Source: Reticulitermes lucifugus
Taxonomy: Eukaryota; Arthropoda; Insecta; Blattodea; Rhinotermitidae
Direction: 5' to 3'
Assembly: GCA_026260175.1 (NCBI GenBank)
Contig: JAKCWW010000124.1
Span: 25,477 to 89,476, forward strand
Length of the DNA: 64,000 nt
A model generated the notes under the pieces. It did not search any database. It saw only the letters and a program-made list of their open reading frames with translations, and was not told where the DNA came from. The position numbers and the translations under genes are program-made. Below, piece by piece: positions 23,465 through 33,744 of the stretch; the first letter of the stretch is position 1, and the number at the start of each line of letters is the position of its first letter.

Positions 23465-23800
23465 GTGTTTAAGAGCAGGGTTCTGATAAGGATGTTTGGA
23501 CATAGAGAAAGAAAGCATCAGAAGAAGCAGAAAACTTACATATTGAGGTTCTTCGTAATTTACACTCTTTCACTGATATTATTAGGAAGACTAGATGGAC
23601 GGAGCTTGTAGCAAGCACTGAATCCAAGAGAAGTGAATACAAAAATTCAGTTGGAAAACCTAAAAGGAAGACACTTAGTGAGTAATACCTAAGCGTATAT
23701 AGGAAGATAATATTAAAATAGACCGTCCATGAATATGGTCTTTGATTGTGGACTAGCTCCATCTGTCCCAGCCTTCGGGTTCCATAAAAGGCGAGAGCGT
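23465..23800 (+). mobile_element. RTE-type LINE, 3' fragment
   Basis: Successive frames read G-V-L-R-A-G-F-I-R-M-F-G-H-R, then L-H-S-F-T-D-I-I-R-K, then V-G-K-P-K-R-K-T-L and R-K-I-I-L-K, before the 3' UTR motif CCTTCGGGTTCCATAAAAG (near 23772). The central part is replaced by unalignable sequence, including a short A+G-rich stretch. Several frameshifts and stops are present. Confidence 0.75.
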
Positions 23801-24001
23801 TTTGCAGTGCAGTTTGATGTGTAGGGAGGATAAAGTGCTCGGTTACTGTTTCTGTTTGTATGAAATATGTTAAAGACGGATATAGACGGTTGATTTATTC
23901 GTGCACGGAGATAAAGAGCTGGGTGAGGTTTTGTTAATCCTTTTCGGAGGCGGGCCTTTACATTAATAACACTGCTTTTTGTCCACACAGTATGATAGGA
24001 G

Positions 24002-24270
24002 TCGGGGTGGCGTAGTCGGTATAGTTAGGCTACGGGTTGGACTGTCGGGGGTTCGAATTTCCGCAGGGGCAAGAGGTTAATTCACACAGGCTCTGGGGCT
24101 CGCTCAACCTGCTATTCAATGGGTACCGGGCTTTTTCCCGGGGGTAAAACGGTCGGATAGTTAAGTTAACCACTTACCTCCATCTAGCACAGAATTAAGA
24201 ACTAGTGGACCTATACCTCCGCTTCCCCTATATGCCTTCATGACGTGGACAGGAAAAACTTTACCTTTGC
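24002..24270 (+). mobile_element. SINE family A, full-length copy
   Basis: The tRNA-derived head is well preserved: A-box GTGGCGTAGTCGG (24007) and B-box GGGTTCGAATTTCC (24050). Then come AATGGGTACCGGGC (24118), CCCGGGGGTAAAACGG (24137), the CACTTACCTCCATCTAGCAC block (24171), TATGCCTTCATGACGTGGAC, and the tail AAAACTTTACCTTTGC. It provides the clearest pol III promoter layout of the six copies. A convincing flanking direct repeat was not found. Confidence 0.85.
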
Positions 24271-24385
24271 GTTGCCACACGGTGTGCTTGATTTTCCGTA
24301 ATTCTCGCGATTTCCGTAAACAACGCTTAATGTTTGGTCTTTCTAATTGATACAAATGTGTTGTCTGTGAAGTACAAACTGAATT

Positions 24386-24441
24386 TTAGGACTCTAAAAT
24401 GAATCCACTTTGTATAAAGTGGATTCATTTTAGAGTCCTAA
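24386..24441. repeat. Perfect 26-bp inverted repeat with 4-nt loop
   Basis: The left arm 24386-24411 (TTAGGACTCTAAAATG...) and right arm 24416-24441 are exact reverse complements. They are separated only by GTAT, and pairing stops abruptly on both sides. In DNA this would extrude as a cruciform; in RNA it is a 26-bp stem. The loop is too short for a normal microRNA precursor, and no TIR element family or target duplication was recognised. It could be a foldback mutation, a tiny foldback element or an assembly artefact. Confidence 0.9.
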
Positions 24442-24674
24442 GGGTTCGAGAAGTGTGATTCCACGTACTTTCGTATAACAACGTAATTGTTATAGTACGG
24501 CTTGTTGCAAGAAAACCGAGCGAGCAGTGATTGTTGTAGCTACTGAAGGGACAGTTACGACAAATCAATACCGTAAACCTCAGAAAAAGTACACTGTGGA
24601 GCTAGCTGAAGCTTCTTGCGGGCTGCATATAGCAGTAACGAGAGACTGTGGCAATGCCTGAATGTGTTGTTCTT

Positions 24675-24760
24675 GTGTTTCATTTGTGGCTTATTTAACG
24701 TGACTCTCAGTATCTTGAAATTTCAGTCTGTAGGATCGAATGGCACGGTAAGTGAATATT
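24675..24760 (+). mobile_element. SINE family B fragment
   Basis: TTTGTGGCTTATTTAACGTG, then CTCTCAGTATCTTGAAATTTCAGTC, then a GGATCGAATGGCAC segment. This resembles the TATGGTCTATTTAACGACGC end and following GTGTCGAATGGCA of the copy at 52131-52370. Only this end is preserved. Confidence 0.4.
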
Positions 24761-24900
24761 GATATGTAAATCGTATGGAAGGGAGTGACCATGGCCTAAG
24801 TAGAGGTACTAAGTTGGCAGTTACCGGGAAGGACTGAGTGGAACCACGAAGAATTTCTGTTACGATACTCGGTGTTCGGTCTTATTCCTCTATCTCTGTA

Positions 24901-25026
24901 CATTTCTCACTAACTGCACAAACCACGGACGGCACTGCACACCCTCAGACTTGTACTTGTACTTGTACATGTCTCACTAACTGCACAAAACACGGACTGC
25001 ACTGCACACCCTCAAACTTGTACTTC
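24901..25026. repeat. 67-bp tandem duplication
   Basis: A first copy from 24901 and a second from 24968 share CTCACTAACTGCACAAA, CACGGACNGCACTGCACACC and CTCANACTTGTACTT with few differences. ACTTGT is itself repeated three times at the junction, suggesting slippage. Confidence 0.8.
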
Positions 25027-25139
25027 ATCCAGTCACGTGGTTTCCATCGTTCTTCGTAGCTACTTGCGAGATCAGGCCTCTGAATTTAGGTGAAATATTA
25101 TTCTCTCTTCTTTCAGTGTTTAGGTCTATTTATCGTTCA

Positions 25140-25195
25140 ATTTTATCACCGCCCATAACCTCTTTAGTTGCTGGAGTGTCGTTAAACAACCCAGA
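25140..25195. mobile_element. Possible SINE family B scrap
   Basis: CTCTTTAGTTGCTGGAGTGTCGTTAAACAAC resembles the reverse complement of the GTTTATTTAACGACGCTC-type end of family B. It is very short and could be coincidence. Confidence 0.3.
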
Positions 25196-25199
25196 GAAG

Positions 25200-26110
25200 A
25201 GACTTGGTCTAAGCTGAGCGTCGCTTAACAATTAGTTCATGACGGTTGTTTAGTTACGAAACAGAAGTGTTCAAAATTATTCATTTTCTGCACGATGCTG
25301 GTATTAATGAGGCGTTTTCTACTGGCTCGGCTTCATTGATAAATTACAAGATTATGAATAATTGAGCGCATATATATACTAAATGCTGAATTTTGTGGAG
25401 GGAAACAAGAAGTGTCGTTTGGGCGTTCAATGAGTGGCACGGGACGCGTTCCATTATTTCTGTGCCGCCAGCAGATCGGATGTCAGCTTTCAGTAGCAGA
25501 CTTTCAATTTTTAACCACGTTTCAATTACCTGTACGATGAGAACAGCAGTCCGCTTTGTTGGAAGACAAACAGACAGGTCAGGTTGACCCGTCCGCTGGA
25601 GGGGAACTAAAAACCAACCGTCAGCCAATCACGGGGACAACCGTGTAGCCCCTAACAGTCTCGTGTCATTGGGAAAATGCCTCCCCCTCTTTTATCTAGC
25701 TTCCCCTTGGAAAAAAAATACAATTTACGTCTAAACGAAAAATGCCATATCGGCTTTCCCCTTGTTTTGTAAAATCTCACCCTCCTACTATTTTGTGTAC
25801 CAGCCTTTAGGTTGGGGTTCGTTCTGAGCAGGGGGCGTTACGATGGATGTTCTTAGCACAGGTATTTTAACGCCAGATATAAGGCTTGTCACGTCATTTG
25901 AATTTACACGCTTTGCGCCTGTAGCAAGTTGTTGGAATGTTAGTCTGTCCTTCTGTTCACATAAGTCAGCGATACCGGCCAAAATGCTTCAATGAATATC
26001 CCAGTATACACAACTCAAAGTCGAGAAGGAGATGTAGAAATAGAAACACAGAGACGAATGCATCTCTTTTGTAGAACTACAAAAGCATGTTCTTCAAAGC
26101 GTGTGGTTGT
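25200..26110. other. No recognisable gene; spacer
   Basis: A GC-richer patch at 25560-25680 carries one CCAAT (25627), but no other promoter elements cluster with it. Frames on both strands at 25344-25628 overlap and show no motif. Confidence 0.4.
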
Positions 26111-26114
26111 CAGG

Positions 26115-26335
26115 CATATGTCAATCACCAAGTAAATGACTACAAACTGCACGATCGTGGCTCGATTCCCTGCAGGGGTTAACTTTTATCTCCACCCATG
26201 TGTGCAATAATCTAGTGCCCAACAAGCCTAATATGCCAAGGATGGCGAGGGCTCTTTCCAGGCGAATAAACTAGCTGGGTGTGAAGCTGAACACACCACC
26301 GTCTAGAGTTCAGGTATGACAGAGACATTAGAATG
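26115..26335 (+). mobile_element. SINE family A, decayed copy
   Basis: B-box-like GGCTCGATTCCCTGCAGGGG (26159) is followed by GGGCTCTTTCCAGGCGAATA (26248), CTGGGTGTGAAGCTGAACAC (26275) and ACCACCGTCTAGAGTTCAGGT. These are degraded versions of the family blocks in the right order. The tRNA A-box end and the ACCTTT tail are lost. Confidence 0.6.
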
Positions 26336-26339
26336 CGCC

Positions 26340-27180
26340 TATAAAAGAGGAAGGCGAGTGCATTGCAGGTGATTACATTCCCGGAACATTACATATAATT
26401 TATCTGCTTACTGATAGAATTAATTTGCTTATTCAGATGTCCGATTATATTTCTTAGTTTGACCGATGATTTGGCAATGGAAAGCAAAGAACGGGTTGAA
26501 CTTTTCTTACACCTTCCCGTATTTTCCTGTTATTGTAGGTTACTCCGAATCATTAAAGCTGCTGCCCTCTCTCCCCTCACTGTTTTGCTCTCGCAGTAAT
26601 GGTTACTACTGCTGTTGATGCTCCTTGTGGTAATCGATAATCTATAAGAATGTTTGCGGTTGGCGGCAGCATCAGCCCTCAAGATGTGGCATGCAGATCG
26701 CCTTCCCCACACTCCCCAGCGCCGCTCTCTCTCTGTCTTGCCAAAGGGTCGCACGGTATTACGTAGCCTTGCGGAAAATGAACCTTCTTTACTTGATTCT
26801 AGAAGCTGGTTACGTGGTTTCAAAGGTCAATTTTATGCATACCTTTAGGAGGCACTGTACCGAAAGGAGAAGGGGATGAAGAGATGGGGTTTAGACCACG
26901 TAGATCTTTGTACTTGAAAGTGGAACTCGAGTAAGGTGATACGCAAAGTGCTTTGTAACCGAGTGCATAAGGAAAATCTTACGGTCACTGTCATGACAGC
27001 CTGAACCTTTGGCCTATTAGCTGCCATGAAAGTCGAATAAAAATAGAAAATCTGTGTTCCATTCTTTCAGGAAATAAAAGACTACAGTTCAAGCAACGTA
27101 ACATGGGGTCAAAATAATGTATGTGGATTATTTTGAGTCTAAAATCCTGTAACTAACTTTGTAGAACACATTGATACTTC
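26340..27180. other. No recognisable gene; spacer
   Basis: The region 26650-26800 is GC-richer with open frames on three phases, but none has a known motif or clear splice sites. Confidence 0.35.
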
Positions 27181-27184
27181 AGAA

Positions 27185-27640
27185 GCTAAGAGCCACTTAG
27201 CCCGTCAAGAAATTCCCCGCCGTTGTGGAACGTGTAAGATAATTACACTGTTCATAAATGCTCACAGCTGTATCCTGAGAGAGAAGAATCCGGCCCATAG
27301 CCTTATACCTCATTTCTTTAAGGTCCTATTTATTCTGCCCTTAATGTACTCATAGCTCTGCCGGTGCTGTAACAATTTCTCGTGTGTCCCATGCGCGCTA
27401 AGCGCCTCGTCCTTCTAAACCCCTATAATTATTTTACCCTAATAATATTCGATGATTTCAAATTATGAAGCTTCTCATTATGCAGTCTTATCCATCCCCT
27501 GTCACTTTCTCCCCCTTGACTTCATCTATTCTCCTCAGCACCCAATTCTCAGGCACTGTCGAGCTTTGCTTCGTCTCGGGCCGAGAAACCACATTTCATA
27601 CGCATACAAAACCACAGGTACGATTGTAGTAGTTCTGTGT
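27185..27640 (-). mobile_element. RTE-type LINE, 3' fragment
   Basis: Minus-strand reading from the high end: Y-A-Y-E-M-W-F-L-G-P-R (the Y-G-C-E-T-W-S-L block that follows the RT palm), then R-L-R-I-G-C-like remnants. Near 27400-27360 it reads R-L-A-R-M-G-H-T-R-N-C-Y-S-T (the V-A-R-M-G-E-x-R-N-A-Y block). It finishes in the UTR near 27200. This copy starts further upstream in the protein than most others. Multiple frameshifts are present. Confidence 0.75.
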
Positions 27641-27644
27641 TTTT

Positions 27645-29440
27645 TTTAACAATTCGCAAATTGGTGTCCTATATTTCCACTTCTGTTAAATTTAACAGTA
27701 AGTTTAATGAGCCCTAACAGTACGACTATATGAACACGTGGAAATGTTTTACAGTTCTTTACTGAGTAAGATTTTTGTCAAAAAAAAGTGCACCGGTGCT
27801 ACAGAAACGATCAAACATGTAAGTCGTAATTCTCTTCCTTTTCCAACAGTCTTGTGGGTGGATTCCAATGTTCTGAAGGAACCTGCTGCCACCATCTATG
27901 TGTTAGAATTCATTGGCAGCCCCCTATACAGCCTTGTGATTTATGCGCATGAAAAGTGTTATTAATAACTCGAAAATAAATTAGATCATGTAGCCTATAG
28001 AATAGCCTTTAAACTGTAGAGAAAACCGTAAAGTATATTACGTGGTTTGGCACAGAACTTAACCTTGTCAGATACTGTCTAACATCCGGAATGGATTTTA
28101 GTATTCAAGTTACGTGATATTAGGTAGAATCATGTTTGCGCTTTCCAGTCTATTTATGTTCTAAGTTTGAACGAAATACAAGGTGTAGTCCCTTAAACAG
28201 CTGCCTTAATGCATAGTCTGTGACGTGCACAACTGTACTCGAACGGTGAAGTGCAGCAGAACAAGCGTTTGTGAATTTTATTACTCGGGTGCCTGACTGA
28301 CGTCTTCCTGATCCCCATTAAACGGAACACACTGAAGCATCTGTAATGCTGTGGGCGTGTATTCGTAGGTAACCCGTTTGAATATCCACCGAATAACCCT
28401 CAGACTCATCAGGAGGGTGTTGGAAGAGAAGTTAAACCAAGACATATTCATCTCCTTCCAAAACCACTGCTATCATTATTTATTAGATCGATCATCTAAA
28501 CATCGTATATGATTCTATAAAATTTGTATATTTCAAATAACGTCATTTAATGTAGGATAATGTCAGATTCTTCAATTATCTTGCTTTCTTTCGTCCCGAA
28601 TGTCTGTTTGCTGTGAAACCAGATAAGGTATAACAATAAATAGATCCTAGTTCACAGCTGTGTCGTCTGTAGACAATCTTACAGGCTTTATGCATGCTGA
28701 TATCTGTTTTGTGCTTACGAACCTCAACACCATGCGCCGCCGTGGCCGTAAATAATAGAAAAGATGCATGATGTGAAATTCCTTAGTTTCAGCGCCTGAT
28801 TTGAAGAGCAAGAACAGTCAGAATCTTCGTTTGTTTTTTGCAGTGTACAGACTTTCATGTGTCAGCTAAGAATTTAAAGTGACGCCTGTTGTAAAGCAAG
28901 TAATGACTCTACTTATTCTGCTTCTAAGAAATCTGTATGGCCCTGCTGATTTTGATCGCATGTACCATCGTCGAATGCGACTGGCAGATGTTGAAGAATC
29001 GTAACGAAGAATTTGGAGGAAGCGAGTGTCTCCAGTTCGATGGTAGTGTTCAAACAGACTGACAGAGCGACGAAAAGCTTTAGAAGGTACGTCGACAGAT
29101 ATCGAACCGGGAACTCTGTAATGTTGCTGTTCCATGAAATTGATGTGTTTGGAAAACTACGAGGAGTGACTGACCCCAACCCAGTCAAAAATATCGTGCA
29201 CAAGAGCTTGCAGTTATCACGGTGTTAGTTTCCGCATTCATAACTTTTCATTTCAATGTCGGTAATATTGGCTGGCACTTCCGACTGGGAGGTGCAAGTG
29301 AATTAGCAGCATTCAGCTCTGCGAGAGTCCATCAAAACCTAACCACTTCTTCATGCCTTCTTGATCTTCACGGCAATCTCCCGGTATCAATTTTTATCCC
29401 CTTCTACCTCGCCTTCTTTTCGCTTGTAGTACCTTCGTTT
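27645..29440. other. Unannotated spacer
   Basis: A weak tRNA-like CCGTTTGAATATCC near 28375 is followed by CAGACTCATCAGGAGGGTGTTGGAAGAG, which may be an old SINE, but no second copy is in the window to confirm it. Frames on both strands at 28866-29228 overlap without a recognisable motif. Confidence 0.35.
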
Positions 29441-29445
29441 TTCAA

Positions 29446-29670
29446 CCAATAGGAACCTTGCTTTTTATTAGATCCATAAATTCATCATATCCATCGAGTT
29501 TCTGAACTGCAAGGTCCACCGTCATTGGTTGAGAGGGTTCTACCCTCGCCTGTAGGGAGGTGGAGTCGGTTGGATTGGCGCAATGCGGACGTTTCTTCTC
29601 CCCGCCTAGATATTAATATTGAATTTTTCTGTCTCGACCTCTACTCGGGTTGGACTCGACTGTGACGTCA
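29446..29670 (+). promoter_or_regulatory. Candidate promoter: CCAAT boxes plus CRE
   Basis: Three CCAAT boxes (CCAAT at 29446; ATTGG at 29524 and 29574) and a perfect palindromic CRE, TGACGTCA, at 29663-29670 lie in a GC-richer, CpG-containing block. CpG density stays above background to about 29850. Downstream are a short ATG frame (29867-29974, 35 residues with a hydrophobic L-F-L-L-L-C-V-F-L core), a TATA-like CATAAAAAGG near 29970, and a GTAAGT donor at 30261. Direction and start site are inferred. Individual motifs this short occur often by chance; only the cluster is notable. Confidence 0.3.
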
Positions 29671-30028
29671 TGTGATGTGCTTCTACTTCAGCTATTGCTT
29701 CCAAGTTGCTGTGCGCGAGCGCGGACAGACTTCTGGCGGACAAGGCCCACACCAGCATCAGCTGAGAGCATTGAGGGTCACAAGTTATAGAATAGCATTA
29801 GCATTTACGCGAGGAAGTCGGACACAGAAAGCAAGATAGCAAGATAACGTCATAGAGGAACAAGGAATGGAAGGAAATCTTGGACATCTAGGTTCGCTTT
29901 TTCTACTGCTCTGTGTGTTTCTTTCCTCTTCTCTTCTCCGATGTGATCCCCCGCATCCCCTAGTGTTCTCATAAAAAGGCTCTCAGTTCTGTATCTACAG
30001 TAAACACCAGCTGGGCAAGAACCTATTT

Positions 30029-30050
30029 GTCTGTCTGTCTGTCTGTGTGT
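30029..30050. repeat. (TGTC)n microsatellite
   Basis: About five TGTC units followed by TGTG. Confidence 0.8.
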
Positions 30051-30384
30051 CTACAACGTCGATACATGAATCCACCTTATTCGTCTGCAGATCCGATTTT
30101 GAAAGCTTTCAATTTGTGCTTCAGGCGCATAAGTACGCAACCCGCGTGTGTGGTAACGGATCGATCGCTGTCTTAGCGTCCAAAGACTCGAACGATGGCG
30201 AGTTCCCTTCGGTTAATGATTGTCATAACGACCGTGACATTAAGTTCTTCAGATTTGTTAGTAAGTGCATTCTGCTGACATGTAGGTCGTACCTGCACTC
30301 ACAGAGCAAATTGCTGGATTTAGGCAACACTCCGCGACATTCAGACGTTCTTTCGTTGGAGAGATTAGTTAACAAATTCGCTCG

Positions 30385-30545
30385 GTAACACAATCCCACG
30401 ATTCAACACCGCTAATACCAGAGCCACAAGACACGATCCTCAGCCTTATCTATCCTCATCTCACCCTCCAACGCTGTTATCTTCCTAACACGCTTCTAAC
30501 ACATCCATCTCCTCGGCCTTCCAAGTGCCTGCTTTCCAATAAGTT
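30385..30545 (-). mobile_element. RTE-type LINE, 3' fragment
   Basis: On the minus strand AGGCTGAGGATCGTGTC is followed about 25 bases on by GCGGTGTTGAATCGTGGG, matching the copy at 600-660 nearly base for base. These are the L-A-Q-D-R and A-V-M-N-L-R coding blocks at the element's C-terminus. The upstream part (30460-30545) shows a degraded AGGAAGATAACAG, the E-D-N-I-K block. Confidence 0.6.
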
Positions 30546-30774
30546 TTCATGTAAATTATTAAGCTTAGGCAATTCTTGTGTCTCAATTCCTGTTACACTG
30601 TTATACTAAAAAAAAAATGTCGCCTACACGAAGCACTGAATTTCTAAGTACATATACCGGTTTTCTACACTTACTGCATCCGATTGAGTCCAAATGCTAT
30701 TTAGCTTTTTTCTTTTAAATTTCTGAATTTAAACCTACATGTAACTGAAACAAATCCTTGCAACAGAGTTCATT

Positions 30775-31175
30775 ACCGTAATCACAAGACAGGTGCATCT
30801 AATTCATGTGTTAACAGCCCATTCCTTTTAAAATTTATAGACATTAATACAATCCTCCGTTCCACGCCTAGGTCTCCCAAGTGATAATTTTCCTTCAGAT
30901 ATTCAAAATAAAATGCAGTAGCATATGCCTCCTTTCTCCCGTGCGTGCTGCATGCCTTGTCCAACTCATTTTCTTGGACGTGATTAGTCTAATACTATTT
31001 ATTGAAACGCATAATTTATTAAACTTCTCACCAAAGCAGGTTTCTCCATCCCTCTACAGCTTTCTTCCTCCTAGGTTCATATGTCTGCTCAGTATCCAGT
31101 CCTCAAATGCCCGCAGCCTGTGTTCTCTTGCGGTGACAGAATTCACATCCATACCGAACGTATGTAAACAGAGTT
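30775..31175 (-). mobile_element. RTE-type LINE, 3' fragment
   Basis: The minus-strand frames read T-A-R-E-H-R-L-R-A-F-E-D-W-I-L near 31135-31090, then I-T-S-K-K-M-S-W-T-R-H-A-A-R-T-G-E-R-R near 30990-30930. A T-W-E-T-x-A-W-N-G-G-like region follows near 30860, corresponding to G-R-P-R-R-R-W-E-D-N. Order and spacing match the family over about 400 bases. Few stops are present in the first half. The 3' UTR is not clearly preserved. Confidence 0.8.
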
Positions 31176-31179
31176 AATA

Positions 31180-32255
31180 AATTTAACAGTTCCCAATGTA
31201 GACATCATTAGAGTAATGGAATAGACACAAAGCAATTTCCAGTGTCGCTGATATCGGCTGTACACGAGAGAATCCTTCCAGCTTCGCTGGTGGCTATGCA
31301 GTAGCAACAGCTGGCCTTACAAATTGCTAATTCCACGCCTCTCAGCTACTAGAACACTGCCAGTAGGTTAAGCGTGCGTACGCCACTTCCTCGATTCTCC
31401 CATCATCTTTACTGTAGCAACCGAGAAGCGGAATGGAGAGGAAACTTTTCTTGTGTTAACTCCGGACCTAAAAAATCGAAACCTTGTTGTCCTTATTTGA
31501 GACCGGTAAAGAATGACGGTCATCTGAAGAGCTGGAGTGCGTAGGCCCAAGCCATGTTCATTCAGAATGGCATATGCGGACTTGTGATTTGTCTTATGTA
31601 ATATTAAAATCCTCCGATTTCGGACAGAGAAGCATTCAATCGCTTTAAGTTACACTGGTCCTTCTCCTAAGGCAAATGAATTCAGTTCACACAATAATGG
31701 CCTCTCTTCTGAGACAGATTTTAATAACGTGCTTCTACTACGCCTCAATGTTTCAAGTGGTCTGAACTCGGGCTAAATAGGCGAAAAAATCAATAAAATT
31801 ATCAAAGAATGCAAAAGGGTAGGTTCGAAATATGGTCCAAAGCACACAGGCCGGTCTTCGACAAATTAAGAATGTTAGCTATTATAATGTTTCTTTACAA
31901 GGTTTTACTCTTTCGCATGTGGTATAGTTTGAGAACCCAATACAAATTTAGTTTTATGGTACCGTAACGACAATATGCGATTGTATATTGCAATGTGTGA
32001 ATGAATTATTGTACAACCGTGATGTTTAATCACTGTTGATAACCGATGCCTGTTTAAAAGTTGTTGAACCCCAGCCCGTGGCCGCTTTGAAACAGGCCCA
32101 TCCGTCACCGCAGTGCAAGTAATTGCTCACTGCTGTGCCAAGATTAACGGTTGGAAGGAAGGGTTCTGTCCGTTGTAACGTTCTGTGCCAGCACTTTCTT
32201 ATGGTTCATGACGAAAACAAATGTGGATATAAACCATGAATAGTGTACATAGACA
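31180..32255. other. No recognisable gene; spacer
   Basis: Nothing recognised. A minus-strand frame at 31368-31550 is arginine- and serine-rich without a known motif. Confidence 0.4.
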
Positions 32256-32260
32256 AAACA

Positions 32261-32303
32261 TATCGAAGGCCTGCTGACCATTTTTGTCATCAGGCTTTCG
32301 ATA
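32261..32303. repeat. Short imperfect hairpin
   Basis: TATCGAAGGCCTGCTGAC (32261-32278) pairs with GTCATCAGGCTTTCGATA (32286-32303): 16 of 18 positions match, with a 7-nt loop. It lies just outside a SINE insertion. Too small to be a typical microRNA precursor. Confidence 0.6.
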
Positions 32304-32320
32304 AAATATTATTGCACGGC

Positions 32321-32620
32321 GAGAGAGGAAGGTAAAATTTCTCCCCAGAACAGGCCATGAAGGCCCAGAGGGGGAATAGTGGTATAGCTCTACTCTTTCT
32401 TTAACCTCGGCGCTAGATAGGGGTGGGTGGTCAACGCAACGCCCTGGCCGCTTTACCCCCGCGAATGACCCGGTACCCATTGTACAGGAGGCTGGGTAGG
32501 CCCCAGGGCCGGTCTGGACGGGTGCCGAAAATCTCGCTCCCACCGGGATTCGATCCTCGGACCGTCCAGCTCGTAGCGAATCGCTATACCGACTACGCTA
32601 TCCCGGGAGAGAGGAAGGTA
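32321..32620 (-). mobile_element. SINE family A, near full length, with intact 14-bp target duplication
   Basis: Minus-strand order: A-box GATAGCGTAGTCGG, B-box GGATCGAATCCC, CAGCCTCCTGTACAATGGGT, GGGGGTAAAGCGGCC, CCCCTATCTAGCGCCGAGG, GGGCCTTCATGGCCTGTTCT. The element body is about 32335-32606. It is flanked by a perfect direct repeat GAGAGAGGAAGGTA at 32321-32334 and 32607-32620, of the size expected for LINE-mediated insertion. The intact duplication and well-kept boxes make this the youngest-looking copy of the family here. Confidence 0.88.
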
Positions 32621-32621
32621 C

Positions 32622-33640
32622 CTAGCAATAAATTCCATTCTTGTAAACATTGCTACCTTCGTATACTTGTGTTCCTGTGTTCGCCCACTTCTTGAGAAAC
32701 AAAGAAATAAGCCCACAAAGGGCAAGAAATCAATACCACCTCCTTGCTCCTGGTGTGTCCAACACAGGACACAGTACAGCCTCCTGCGGGACAGCTAGCA
32801 GGAAGAACAGGAAACATGAATTTCATGAGACAAGCATAAATGAAGACCGACCTGGTGCAAGTCATTTTTATATTAAACATTCAGAACTGTATTGCACTCA
32901 GAATTCAAGCACAGGGATTACTGTTTGTAAAACAGATTTATACATTGGACTACCAATTCGAATTTAAGGACCTATTTTGTGACTTGGTGTAACTTTAATT
33001 CTTTAATTTATTGTCATCCTCTTTTACGGCACTTTCGCTTCCTTCAGGAGAGCCTATTAAAACCGTTCCATTTATCTGCTCCTCTGTCTGTCTGTCTGTC
33101 TGTCTGTCTGTGCGTTTTCCAAAAATCGAGCACTGTTCGACAGATTTTCATAAAATTTTATACTGGAGAATTTTTCGAAAAATTAACAGCATGTCAACGT
33201 CTATTTACATTGGACAATTCTAACGATCAGTTTACACAAACGTCTGTTTTCTTTTTTTAAGAGCCCCGCAGCAGATGCTACGGACGCACCGCAGCCTTAA
33301 GGCTTCTTGTGCAAACCTGTGATAAAGATGAAAGATCCGTTTTTTTTCATTTCTGTATGCATTCGTAGCGTAACTCTTCAAATACTGATTTCATGCACAA
33401 TAAAGTATTTCGAGCAAAAGTTGTGAATAGGAATGGAAAAAACATTTTATGTCCAAAGAATGTCCCTTTATGTCGTATGGTTTTCGAGTTAACCGAACAA
33501 AAGAGGCGCTACGCCTACATTTCCGACTTCAAGACATACTGAAGAATCGACAATAACCTTCCGAACATACCCCACTCTGAACGATTGATCAGCTCGTCGC
33601 AGAGACCGCTACCTAGCATCACACAACAAACACAACAGAC
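32622..33640. other. Spacer with a microsatellite
   Basis: Apart from the TGTC microsatellite at 33083-33112, nothing was recognised. A T-rich run precedes 33260. Confidence 0.4.
33083..33112. repeat. (TGTC)n microsatellite
   Basis: Seven TGTC units, nearly perfect. It is the third TGTC-type locus in the window. Confidence 0.9.
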
Positions 33641-33644
33641 GAAC

Positions 33645-33740
33645 ATCCATGCCCTCAGCGGGATTCGAATCCGCAATTCCAGCAATCAGACTGCTGCAGA
33701 CCTGCGCCTTAGTCCGCACAGCCACCGAGATAGGCAAAAA
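33645..33740 (-). mobile_element. tRNA-derived SINE head (third family)
   Basis: The minus strand has A-box TGGCTGTGCGG, then about 40 bases on a perfect B-box GGATTCGAATCCC (33661-33673 on +). The layout is tRNA-like, but the arms do not fold into a clean cloverleaf. The flanking ACACAACAAACACAACAGACG on + (33620-33642) resembles a SINE body. No other copy lies in the window. Confidence 0.55.
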
Positions 33741-33744
33741 GTGC

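Noticed and set aside
24002-24075. Functional tRNA gene
   Set aside because: A- and B-boxes are present but the arms do not pair into a cloverleaf, and the sequence continues into a SINE body shared with five other loci. The same reasoning applies to the tRNA-like heads at 33645, 34775, 43775, 48788 and 53435.
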